64,000 bases of DNA, taken from the NCBI GenBank assembly GCA_026214975.1, contig CM047806.1, forward strand, positions 622,501 to 686,500, written 5' to 3'. The notes under the pieces were generated by a model. The model was not told where the DNA came from, searched no databases, and saw only the letters and a list, made by a program, of their open reading frames with translations. How positions within the stretch are numbered: position 1 is the first letter of the stretch; each line of letters begins with the position of its first letter. Origin of the DNA: Gentiana macrophylla. Taxonomy: Eukaryota > Streptophyta > Magnoliopsida > Gentianales > Gentianaceae. Made by a program: the position numbers and the translations under genes. Below are positions 47,130-57,860 of this stretch, piece after piece.

Positions 47130-50100
47130 CTCGAATATCACAGCACCACAACATAGGCCTTCCTCAATTTTAACAAGCTCAAGAGTCATCCTGGGCCCAA
47201 TCTCCTGGAGTTTCACCGCACTTTTTGTATGTGCTCTATTATTTCTACCCATATCTTTTGTTACACTTACAGTTGCAGCCTCATCGTCAACTTCACTTTC
47301 TGATCCATATCCAGCCCTTATACAAGAAAGAAAAGAAAAAAAGAAAAGATAGAAACCTTGCACCAGTTAAGAACTTCATACCAGTTACACCTTACAATCC
47401 CTATCCAACCCGTTTTATGGTATGATATCTTCAGCATTATATTATAATATTGGATAAATAGAACAACTAATTTTTATTAACCTCTTTAGGCCCTCAAGCC
47501 TTGTGTCTGAGTAGCTTCTATTATAAAACTGGATTAGCAGAGACAGGGAGAGAAAGGGGAAAGAAAGTACTTGGTGATAAAATCGCTGACATCTTCAAGA
47601 CTTCTTAGATCAGGCACTTGATGGTTCTGCACAAATTTCCTAATTTTGCGGGATACATCTACCGGCTGCAATCTGATTGAATAATGCCGAAATTCAATGC
47701 GCTTCGACTCCTTGTCATAATTAAGCAACACAATTCTTTGACAAGAAGATAGTTTCACCTGCAAGGCATATGCCTATAGTAAGAAAAAGGAGTACAAATA
47801 TCTGAATCCACAAGTCAAACTTTACTACATTTATGGTGGGAAATATAATTGACAACAAAGAAGAAACTTTGACAAGAAGATAGTTTCGCGCCCACCACAC
47901 CCAGAACAAAGAAGAAACTTTCCAGATTCCGTCACTTACAGTATTGACATCTATTGCCGGAAATATATTTTGAAACATGATAGTGGTGAGCTTTAGATGT
48001 TGCTCCTCGGATGCAAAACCAGAAAGTACAATCTGCAGTTTTTTATAAGACAAGCATTAGTAGACGGTCCAATTGCACTGATTAACAAAGCCTGTGGTTT
48101 GTATTTAAAGGAAAAGGAATTGAAAGATTGAGTATGGATAGTATACAGTGAGCATTAGCTAATGACATCTAATACAAAGAACAATAATCTAACCACAAAT
48201 TAAATATCGGAGAAATAAAATCTTACAACTGAAAATGTTACTGCCTGAACTGTAACCAGTCCCGATAAAATTTTAGCAACAGAAAAATTACCAAAGGTGG
48301 GTTTTTGAAAAGATCCTTAGGACATCTCGGCCGCAACTGAGATTGAGTGATATCAGCAGCTAGTGAATATTCATTCAACTTAAACGTAAGTGTTGGCCCC
48401 TGGGGAGTTTTGGCAACCCTCAAGTATGGTGAGGCCTCAGTTTTAGATAAGATCATGAAATGCGTAACACCCATTGGCCCAGCTACATTCAAAAAATCTT
48501 TCAGCTTATTCCGTTTTTTCTCCTGAAAATAAAAACTAGATAAATGAATAACAAGATAAAGATCCAAGCTGTAGACCCCTTAGGTCAAAAGCTTAAAAAT
48601 AAAATAAAAAATAACACAGTGCTACATGAATGAAGTTCTTCAGACTACAATAATTAAGCAAACATGAATCTGCAGGTAATCACAAGATTCATCCATGGTA
48701 GTTTTGTAGCTGCATTGAACCCCTCGGTAAAAGATAAAGTACATAGTACTAAAGAGCTGAAGTTCAACAGCTAAGTAAACATGCACTAATGAAGTAATTA
48801 CAAAAATCAATCATGGCCCTTAAGAAATTATCAAGACAGGGTTATGTAACAAAGATAAAGAGGTCTAAATGGCTAGGAAATGAATGATATACCCAACTGA
48901 CCAACAATACCCAACAAGCCCAAAGGCTAGTGTATGGGAAAATTCCATGGCCTAATCAGTCTCTCCACCTGTTGTGCAGTATAGTTTGCCAGTTTGTGAC
49001 AATGACAACCATCATATTCATCACATGCTGCTCGTAAGTGAATTACTGAGAATGTCCATTCCTCAATGTATTTGCTAATAAGGACATGTCATTGTCAGGG
49101 TGTTGATAACTAAAGGATTCAGATATGGTGCCGGATGCAGCCCCCCTCAGTCTTTTGTAGGAGATTTTGGAGAATAAAATTAGATGGAAAAACAAAACTT
49201 CAAGCTAAAATTTGTCACCTAACCTATTAGTTTTGTGCTCCATGGAAGCTTATACAGAAGGCATGCCTATCAAGATGCAGTTTTTATATTAGCATACCAA
49301 TGTATTTTTCGTTTCAAGATGCAACTTGTAAGTTTCCCCTTCCGCATGCTTTGCTTACATACCATTAACAAATTTAACTTGGGAAAAATGGTTATATATT
49401 ACCATTGAGCAATGTGAAGCACGCTAGGAAAAAGTTTCTCACAGCCAAGACAAAGAAAAGCATCCCAAAACATAGCACTTCAGTCTATCCAAAAGAGGCG
49501 GTAGAGAGAACTATTTCACACAGTCACTCATTACACTACTAGAAAGGATTCCAGTACATCATGAGGAGGAACCATTGCTGCCTAAAGCTATTGCTAGACA
49601 TTGAAAAACTTCTCCATTCACTTCCCGGAAATTCTAGCTGTAAGATCAAATTGGAAAAGCATTATCAACTCACCATTCATGTGAGCTTGCTGATGTTTGA
49701 TCGCAAGTAAAAGTTCAATTCGGAGTTAAACAAAGCACTTATAAGCTAAACCTCCCATGATCATATTATGTCATTTTCACAAAACCATAAACAAGAAACA
49801 GAATGAACTACATTTTTGGGGGGCCAAAGCAGCCATAAATTTAAAACTTGTTCACATCTTTATCCTTACAATTACAAAAATCAACAACCATGAAACCAAA
49901 TAAAATTCCTTCTTACCTTAAGATTAAGAGCTGTGTAGGGAAGCATCAACTTTCTCAAGTCCATTTCAAGTTTTTGAAGGGAACCCGGAAGTTTTCCACG
50001 GGCAAAGACAAAACTTTTTGGTATCTTGTCTCCTGTTACATGATCTACAGCTGGTTGCTTCCTTATCATGGGCTTTATAATTCCTTTCTTCTTCTAAAAA

Positions 50101-50271
50101 ATAATAACACTTAAAATCAAAACAAAATAAAGGCAAATTGAACTGAACATGCCAACTAAATGATCGCTTCAAAAGTAAATCAAGCACAGTGATGCCATTC
50201 CAGAATTCACAAGCTAATACAAAAAAGACATAAACCGAAAATTGTATACTCACATTTCGGAAACGAGCCAT
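47130..50271 (-). CDS. PPAN: PETER PAN-like (PPAN/SSF) Brix-domain ribosome biogenesis protein
   Basis: Six exons on the minus strand: 50271-50254, 50093-49917, 48522-48292, 48032-47940, 47758-47571 and 47316-47130, 894 nt or 298 codons in phase. It starts MARFRN, then KKKGIIKPMIRKQPAVDHVT, IPKSFVFARGKLPGS, DLRKLMLPYTALNLK, NVAGPMGVTHFMILSK, RVAKTPQGPTLTFKLNEYSL, RPRCPKDLFKNPPL, TIMFQNIFPAIDVNT, RHYSIRLQPVDVSRKIRKF and KSAVKLQEIGPRMTLELVKI. This is a Brix domain of the Ssf1/2-PPAN type, a nucleolar factor for 60S subunit assembly. The C-terminus is unsettled: exon 6 has a good donor (GAG|GTATCA), and the nearest acceptor I see (46892) would add GRRL and stop, while reading through adds VSVSS and stops. 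The usual basic tail is therefore not found. Confidence 0.92.
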
Positions 50272-51362
50272 CTGAAATCCAAGTTCACTTCTACACTTTC
50301 TTGATCAACTGCATGAAGAAAAAAAAAACATGTAACATATACATGATACACAATCGTTAACACAAACAGAGAGAAAAACATTGTTGCAAAACTGTTATAA
50401 CAAAAAATTCTACAATCGGATAAGAAGCTTAAGAAGACTGAAAACACATTGTTGCACACAACACACGGAGATTGAGGACTCAAAAGAACCAAATTGACAG
50501 GATCCTATAACAATAAAAACTCATACTTTGAGCGTCAATCTCATCCTATTTACAAAAAGTAACTTATACAGAAAGCTAAATCAAATCATCACCATTCACC
50601 AAACCCAATGCCAGTCAGCTTAATTTGATATTGAAACGATTCTAGCATGAAAGTTGTACAACAGAACAAGAATTAGGAAGCTTAGGAAAGCTGAAAACGT
50701 GCATTTTTGCAGACACTCATACACGCACGAAGATTAAGGAGTCAAAACAAATTGACAGGATCCTAGAACCATAAAAAGCCATACTTTGGGCGTCATTCTC
50801 ACCTTACCTATTAAGGTCAAACAGCTTATACAGATTAATTTGACGTCGTAGCTCGAAATAACAAATCAATCACTGTATTTACCTTTAAGTGATGCTCTGC
50901 TTCTTCAAATAGCTGATAAATTACTTCACTCTGAAGGTCTCACCAAAAGACCGGAGAAGAGATGAGCTGCGTCGTGCAATATGGTTTGGCGCCGTGTACC
51001 GGGCCACCGGCTTACAAAATAATTTTAGGGTTGGCCTAAAATAAATTATAAATAAATAAATGCGAAGTGTATATACGTATGTACATCTTTTTATGGGAAA
51101 TTCTACTGCACACACTTTTTGGTAGATATTTTTATTTGTATCTAGAAAAAGTGAAATTTAAAATAACCTTTCTACGACTGTTGTATCAATATGATACTTG
51201 ACATTTTTCTTCTTTTTCGAGGGGATGCGTGACATTGAATAAATTATAAATAAAATAAGCAATATTGAATAGGCAAACAAAGTATGAAATATTTTTACTT
51301 TAACTTTGAATAAATCATATTTAATTTATATCGTTTTTTCGCTAAGAATTATTACAGATCAC
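50272..51362. other. 5' leader intron and promoter of the PPAN gene
   Basis: On the minus strand a leader exon probably ends at about 50883 (CTTAAAG|GTAAATAC), with an acceptor shortly before the ATG at 50271, giving an intron in the 5' untranslated region. Two related stretches of about 130 bp (about 50440-50560 and 50690-50810) share ATTGACAGGATCCTA, CATACTTTG.GCGTCA and similar segments. No other gene is seen. Confidence 0.45.
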
Positions 51363-51575
51363 AATTGATTCAAGAACTGGATTATTGGAGTTATCGGGCT
51401 ATTAGTTTAGTGTTTCTATTTTTAACCATCGGTATTCTTTCGGGAGCAGTATGGGCTAATGAAGCATGGGGTCGTATTGGAATTGGGACACAAAAGAATT
51501 TATTACTTGGATCATATTCGCGATTTATTTACACACTCGAACAAATCGAAACTTGCAAGGAAAAAATTCGGAATA
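51363..51575 (+). pseudogene. ccsA: Nuclear copy of a plastid ccsA fragment (NUPT)
   Basis: The reading frame gives [20 protein letters not shown], then [13 protein letters not shown], which is the C-terminal haem-handling region of the chloroplast cytochrome c biogenesis protein CcsA. After that the frame breaks. The DNA still reads like ccsA in other frames (TATTGGAATTGGGAC, TTTATTACTTGGA, CGATTTATTTACACACTCGA, CAAATCGAAACTTGCAAGG), with a missing base near 51470 and a deletion near 51500. The fragment ends in ordinary nuclear AT-rich DNA on both sides. It is too short and broken to work. Confidence 0.88.
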
Positions 51576-53163
51576 AAATAACTTTTATCTTTTATTTTTT
51601 TATTCACAACATATCATATCTTTTTATCTTTGAATAAAATTCGATACAATCCTCTTATTAATTAGAAAATGAGAATATTTTCGCACAACACAAAACATAT
51701 TATTCTGACCCAACATAAATCAGAATTGGTTATTATATTGATTTAATTTCAATCCGAACGTATTTGTTTTCTAGACTTAATATTGGCCAGAAGACTATTT
51801 CATACATTCTGACTCAAATTTAGGTAAAAACAAAATGCAACATTTTGCCTAAATTTGAATCAGAGTAAATATGCCCAAAAAAATGAAGGATAAAATTGGG
51901 GGAAAAAATCATGTGTGCTAAGATATTTTGCTGTGTGAAAAGACATATTCACATAAAAAAATGATTAATTGAATTAGAATAAAGGAGAAGTAATTAAATG
52001 TATTATGTGAAAGAGAGTAAAAATGAAATGCTATAATGTATGCCACTTGATACGACATTTCTAAAACCGATGCACCATAAAAACTCCTCCTTCAATAAAT
52101 GTAATCTAATAACATGTGACATTTTAGGGTTCGAGAATTGCTTGTTGATGAATAATTTTACTTAGACAAGAGGATGTGGTTTAAAATGGCGAAAGTAATG
52201 GCTAGCTACCTACCTACCACATAACACATTTTGACAATATCAATCATGCATGCATGGTGTATGACATTAATTCTGGTTGATGCATGCATATCATTCACAA
52301 CTCTGTCATGTCATGTCATTCCATATATACAACCTCTCAGCCATGAGCCAGGTCAGGTGGTATATATATATATATATATATCAAAGCATCAAAACCTAAA
52401 ATACCCTTCATCCATCATCATAACAATCAACAGAATCTCAAGGCATATTAATTAATTAAATATATAGGAGACAAAAACAAACGATCAGCACATCCACTGA
52501 TATGCAGCATGCACATGCATGGAGTACAACTTTAATTAAAGTTAAAGTTCTTCTACATGCATGAGAACACACTCCATATATATCAATCTCCATATATATA
52601 TATATCAGTACTACATATATACATTCTTTTTTACTGCCTTCAATTTGAATACAACTTTTTTTTCCTTTCCTTTTCTTGTCAAGTCTATAAAGAAGCTAGA
52701 CAGTGATTAATTATATATATAACTGGAAAGAAAAACTCAAAAGACAACTCCCTAGAAAAAGATATATATAGCTCCCTAAGTATAGAGGTATTACGTACTG
52801 TACAATCATTAATTGTACGTACATGCATACCAAGTGTAATTATGCATTGTGACCACATATATATGTATTTCTACTGGATCTTTTCCAACGTACGTAACAT
52901 ACACACTTCAACTATATATATATATATGTGAAGGAGGGTGTGAATATGCGGATATATATATATATGTATATATAATGTATGTCACTTTCTATAACCTACC
53001 TGCTTAGGACGTTTGTACTATAAAATATGTCGCCCCTAGGAATGATGTGATAAATTCTCTCATACTCAAAGATCTAGCTAGCAAATCTTGTTTTGTACAA
53101 GAACATTTCATTTGAGACACTAATGCAAACCAGAAATCCTTACTTAATTAGACAGTTTCGCAT

Positions 53164-53201
<38 letters not shown>

Positions 53202-53368
53202 GTTAGACACACACAAAAACAAAATGACAGTTTAATTAGTGAGGGTAATTAACAACAACTTGTCAAGAAATGTCCACATGCCCGCATGAAACTCAGCTAA
53301 AATCCCAAGTAAAATGAGGAATTAATTTATATAAAGAAGAAACAGATGTACGTATGTGTGTAAATATG
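51576..53368. other. Intergenic DNA and 3' region of the Dof gene
   Basis: No gene is seen. There are several short TA runs (near 52362-52381, 52915-52927, 52954-52976 and 53169-53197) and many ATGCATGC-like words. The last few hundred bases are probably the 3' untranslated region of the Dof gene. Confidence 0.5.
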
Positions 53369-54328
53369 CTATATCAAAGAGGGTACTGAGGACCCCATGT
53401 TGGAAGAATCAAGCCAGGCTGCAGATGAGTTCCACATAAATGGAGGATGGGGATCTGATGAAAACTTCATCTCTTCAACATAATTCTGATGATTAGTCCA
53501 ATGGCCCTCCGTTAATTTTGCATACTTAGCCAATCGAAAATCTTCATCAATATTCCTCGTCATTTGAACATCATCAAGATCCAAAAAGCCATATGGTGTT
53601 TGTGTTTGAGGCTGAGGTGCAGCACTTTCCTTGAAACCATTGAATATTACCAAGTTTTGCTGCTCAAGATTTGAAGCTATAATAGTAGAAGCCATTAATG
53701 TTGAACTAGTACTAGCTGTAGTACTAGTAGTAGAGCTATTAATCCCAAATAAAGGGTAATTACCTGAAAATACTTGATTTGAAATGGCAACAACATTTGT
53801 ATCATCACCACCAGCAGCTGGTTTTAAGTTGTGAGGTAAGTTTTGAGATGTCAAAAACCCTAGCTCATCACCATCCAGACAGAATTGAGGAAAGGACGAC
53901 AGATCTTTACCAATATCCCTTTTTGAAAATAACGGATTATTGATGTGGGTTCTTGTAGTTGATGATGATGATGGCAGGGACAGGGAGGATTGAACAGTAG
54001 TAATAGTACTAGGTTTTACAGGTGCCAATATTGCCATTGAAGCTGAAGAAGAAGAAGAAATTGAAATTGATGAGCTAGTACTACTTTGCTTAGTATCCCT
54101 GCAGATCTTATTTTTCTTACATTTACCACCCACTGGAACATTCCTAAGAGTCCCTCCTCTTGTCCAATAACGTTTGCAAGATTTGCACAAGTGTCTTGGT
54201 TGAGACAAGCTATAATTGTTGTAGTAACAAAACTTGGTGTTTGATGAATCACATCTTGGGCACTTGAGGTGTGGCGGCTGCTGTACTTGCACTTGCACTT
54301 GCACTTGCACTTGTTGTTGCTCCCCCAT
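53369..54328 (-). CDS. Dof zinc-finger transcription factor
   Basis: A single uninterrupted frame of 319 residues. A VQ-repeat N-terminus (from a CAAGTG hexanucleotide repeat) is followed by the Dof domain at residues about 22-74: CPRC at 23-26 and CKSC at 48-51 give the C2-C2 zinc ligands with the usual 21-residue spacing, and [14 protein letters not shown] and [16 protein letters not shown] are intact. Dof proteins are plant-only factors that bind AAAG cores in promoters. After the domain the usual GGGCRKNKR reads [10 protein letters not shown], a small departure. The rest is Ser/Thr/Asn-rich and ends [15 protein letters not shown]. The C-terminal part resembles no subgroup clearly enough for a name. 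The start at 54328 is the first ATG before the Dof domain. Confidence 0.95.
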   Translation of the reverse strand: MGEQQQVQVQVQVQVQQPPHLKCPRCDSSNTKFCYYNNYSLSQPRHLCKSCKRYWTRGGTLRNVPVGGKCKKNKICRDTKQSSTSSSISISSSSSASMAILAPVKPSTITTVQSSLSLPSSSSTTRTHINNPLFSKRDIGKDLSSFPQFCLDGDELGFLTSQNLPHNLKPAAGGDDTNVVAISNQVFSGNYPLFGINSSTTSTTASTSSTLMASTIIASNLEQQNLVIFNGFKESAAPQPQTQTPYGFLDLDDVQMTRNIDEDFRLAKYAKLTEGHWTNHQNYVEEMKFSSDPHPPFMWNSSAAWLDSSNMGSSVPSLI

Positions 54329-54926
54329 TAATGTTTAATGTAGTACGTACGTACCAGCTAGCTAGCTAGCCTGATGAATGTATCGCTGTTCAAAATCTGA
54401 TCTCTCATGTGATTCTCTGTACTAAGGGAAAAAAACAAGGAGGCCGCGGGTGGGTCAGAAATAAAAGAAAGAAAGATGATATATAGTTGGAGGGCCACAG
54501 AATTCAAGGTTTAAAACTCAACCACTCAAACATCATTATTCGGTTCCAAAAGCTAGATTACAAAAATGGGTCCTATATATTTTTGTCTAGCTAGTCGTTG
54601 AAAGAAAGGGAGTGAGAGAGAAATAGATAGGGAATGAATCCGTGTCCATAAATTCGGAGTTCGGATTCTCTACGCTGAATAAATGGCGGGTGGCTGGTGG
54701 TGGGTTGGTGTGAGGTTGTTCCGACCACAAATATTATAAAAATAATCTGATATAGAATTTTTTTCCTTTTCTTTTAATGAAGTTCAAAACAACGTTACTT
54801 TAGTGATAACGTATCAAATTAAACACGCATACAAAGCACCATTCAATTAGAGGAATGATACGGACAAAACTGTTGTGCCACAATAAGTGACACAACGGTG
54901 ATCTGTACCGTTGATAATAAGAAGTC
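54329..54926. other. Promoter region of the Dof gene and intergenic DNA
   Basis: Holds short GTAC and AGCT tandem repeats just upstream of the ATG (54343-54369), and a TATATAT stretch near 54477-54485 that could be the minus-strand core promoter. Nothing else is recognised. Confidence 0.45.
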
Positions 54927-55117
54927 TGTTAGGATAATTGGATAATTAGCCATGTGTATGTTTGTGTGTTTGACACATGTATGGTTTAGATTAAAACATG
55001 TGACTGTGTAATATCCCTTGGATCTAAGTCTGTTAGTAGTACCTTGGGATATATATCTATGTACTGCTGTGTAAACATCATTATCCATAATATAATATTT
55101 ATTACTAGATTTCCTTA
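54927..55117 (+). repeat. 5' LTR of the second copia element
   Basis: Starts TGTTAGGATAATTGG and runs to just before the PBS. The end lacks a clear CA, so its last bases are approximate. Confidence 0.6.
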
Positions 55118-57161
55118 TTGGTATCGGAGCCATGGTCGACCCCACAACGCCACCACCGGCGAGGGCGGCTTCAACAGCACCCATGGTGAATCCTGGCACC
55201 ACCATTAGCACCTCCACCGCTGATGTACCAACCACCATTGATGTTCCACCCATCTCTACCATTCCATCCCCATCATTTCCCTTCTCAATTCCGTTTACAG
55301 ATTTTCCGTTCATGTCCGGTGTTCAAACCTCAACTCCATTCTCTTATGGAACTCTTCCACCACTAACCCAGCTCCCGTCAGCTCTCCGGCCAGTAGGACC
55401 ACCCTTCACTGGTAATTTAATTCAGACATGCAACATAAAATTGACAAGAGACAACTACTTGCTCTGGAAATACACTATCCTCCCCATTGTTAAAGGTCAT
55501 CGCCTGGATGGATTCCTCTTTGGATCTACACCGGCACCACCTCAGTTCACCATTATTGGTATGGTGAATCCAGCTTTTGATGTCTGGAGTCAAACGGATT
55601 CTCTCCTCACCGGCTGGTTGTTAAGTTCCATGACGGAACAGGACCTCCTGGAAGTTGTTGGGTGTTCTACTTCTCATGAAATTTGGATTACGCTTGAATC
55701 CCTCTTCAACTTGCACTTAGAAGCCAGGATGTTGGAATATAAAGCCGCTCTTACCAAATCTGAGAAAGGATCAAAGTCAATGGCCGATTATCTTGCGCTT
55801 ATGAAATCTCATTCTGATAATTTGGCAGTTGTTGGGTACCCGATTAGCAAATCAGAGTTGATTCCTGCAACACTCAGTGGCCTAGATCGTGAGTATGAAG
55901 CTGTCATCGTCAATCTCACAGCTCGAATTGGATCCCTTACATGGCAGGAAGTTCAGTCTCAGCTCATTACACATGAGCGTCTTATTGCTAGATTCAGTGG
56001 ATCAGTTGGTCTTCCTGGGTCCTCTAGTGCTCCTGCAGCTCATGTGGCACAAAACTATGGTAAGGTTTCTAACTCTGGTGGATATTCTCAGAATTCTGGT
56101 GGTAATCGTGGTAGGGGAGACAGATCTGGTAGAGGTGGTAGATCAAATCGTGGAAGGGGAGGAGGAGGACGTTCTGGTTTTTATGGTTCCAATGCTGGGA
56201 ATTGTCACGGATTTTATCTAACAAAACAACAAGTAATAAAATTTATAAATCCGGTATTCCCCAAGTGTAGGGATCGTAGTACAGCGATTAATACCGGAGT
56301 CGATCACAGGAAATCGGGGTATCTAGTTCATTAATTTTCCTAAGATTGTTACTACTAAAACGAAACTAAAAACGATAAAATAAACTGGACAGAGGATTGT
56401 CGGTCCAAAGCCAGGAAGGATAAAAGCAAAAACGAAATCTAAACTATAAACTATAAAATAAACAGTAAACAAGAAGATGATCATGATGATTAAACAATGA
56501 ACAAACAATAATCCTCCAATCCCGCAACCCTTAATTCCCTCTCTAAAGTTATCTTGTGATGATTTAATTAAAGATGTGGTTCACCTATCAAGGGTATGAA
56601 CTTCTACTCTCGTAGGTGATTCGCCTATCAATCTCTCATCTCTCGATATATAAGATTGACTCTCTCAAAACAAGGTGTAAGATCTCTCAATCTAGCAACC
56701 TAGATATTCAACCTATCAACTCTCGTTATGTCAAGGTCAAAAATCTCATCTTTCCTATGGTGATCTAAGTTTTACACCGACTTTCGTCATACGGTAAACA
56801 TCAATAAGCAATACATCTCTCGATATCGATTGCATAACAAATAATCAAGGAAAATATACAACTTTAATCAAATTCACAAAACAAATCTAGATTGAAAATA
56901 AAGAACCTGCTGAAATGAATTCACATGGTTTGAACAATTGCTCAGCCTCCAAGCATTCAGCATAAAACAGCAGCAAAACGGAAATAAAAACAAGAAAAAT
57001 CGCAACCCCAATTCCCTGGAAATTGCAGGGCACTAAGGTTTTCTTCTTATGAGTATGTATTAATAAGAGTCGATAATGTATCAATAATGTGTGTCTTATG
57101 GTTGAAATCGCGCTGGTATTTATAGAAAAGTAAGGCGGCTGCTGCTATGTCGGCTTAAGGA

Positions 57162-57363
57162 GGGTTGGGATCACCTGTCCAATTTGGGTGTCTAATTTCG
57201 GTGTCTAAGTAAAAACTACGTAGTTTCATGTGTATCTTTTTTTTGGATCTTTTTTTTTTGTTTTTCATAAATATTCTTCCAAAAATAAGATACACATAAA
57301 ACTACGTAGTTTTTACTTAGACACCGAAATTAGACACCCAAATTAGACAGGTGATCTCAACCC
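57162..57363. mobile_element. Mutator-type MITE with 9-bp target duplication
   Basis: Arms of about 75-80 bp are nearly perfect reverse complements (GGGTTGGGATCACCTGTC.. and ..GACAGGTGATCTCAACCC; also AGTAAAAACTACGTAG). Both sides carry GCTTAAGGA (57153-57161 and 57364-57372). The partner LTR has a single GCTTAAGG and no insert, which proves the insertion. Confidence 0.92.
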
Positions 57364-57372
57364 GCTTAAGGA

Positions 57373-57530
57373 CGCCCGTCCGACTTTCTAGACGCTCGTC
57401 CATCTGCTCTGGACGCTAGGAAGCGGCGCTGTTCACTCGACCTCCCAAACCTCTCGTTACGATTTCTCCTCTTGGGCGCTTGATCCACCTCTTTGGACGC
57501 CAGTTCCACCTTGGACGCTAGTTCAGTCCC
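57373..57530. repeat. GACGCCCGTCC-type motif array in the 3' LTR
   Basis: Contains GACGCCCGTCCG, GACGCTCGTCC, TGGACGCTAGG, GGGCGCTTG, TGGACGCCAG and TGGACGCTAG. In element orientation it lies upstream of the TATA box, from which the MITE now separates it. Confidence 0.75.
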
Positions 57531-57860
57531 TTTTCTTCCAAATTCATCTTGATCTTCATTCCAACTTCATCTCTATCTCTTTCCTTCCATGCAAATCATC
57601 ACTTGAACATCTTTTAAGCTCCTTTCACCTCATGCAAGCGTACCTACATCACAATAAAAACATGCAAAATGTAACATCTTACATCTAAAGATATTTATCC
57701 AATAAAATCATATAATTAGCTCGATTTTGCACTTTAATACTTCTAAAACTCATTTGCTCAATATTTCAATATAAAGCTCGATTTCTATGAAAAACATCCA
57801 GATATGGGGGAAATTGACATAAAATATATCCTTATAAAACGTATAAAATCACCCTTAACA

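Larger units (their letters stand above)
56203..57860 (-). repeat. 3' LTR of the family R element, split by a MITE
   Basis: Matches 61373-62816 apart from a few substitutions, a few small indels and the 202-bp MITE with its 9-bp duplication. TATAAATA (minus) is at 57124-57117. Confidence 0.9.

Noticed and set aside
51365..51637. ccsA as a working gene
   Set aside because: Only part of the gene is present, the frame is broken after the ANEAWG motif, and it sits in nuclear DNA.
54843..55313. 156-codon minus-strand frame near the Dof gene
   Set aside because: It is antisense to the copia LTR and gag start, with no family resemblance.
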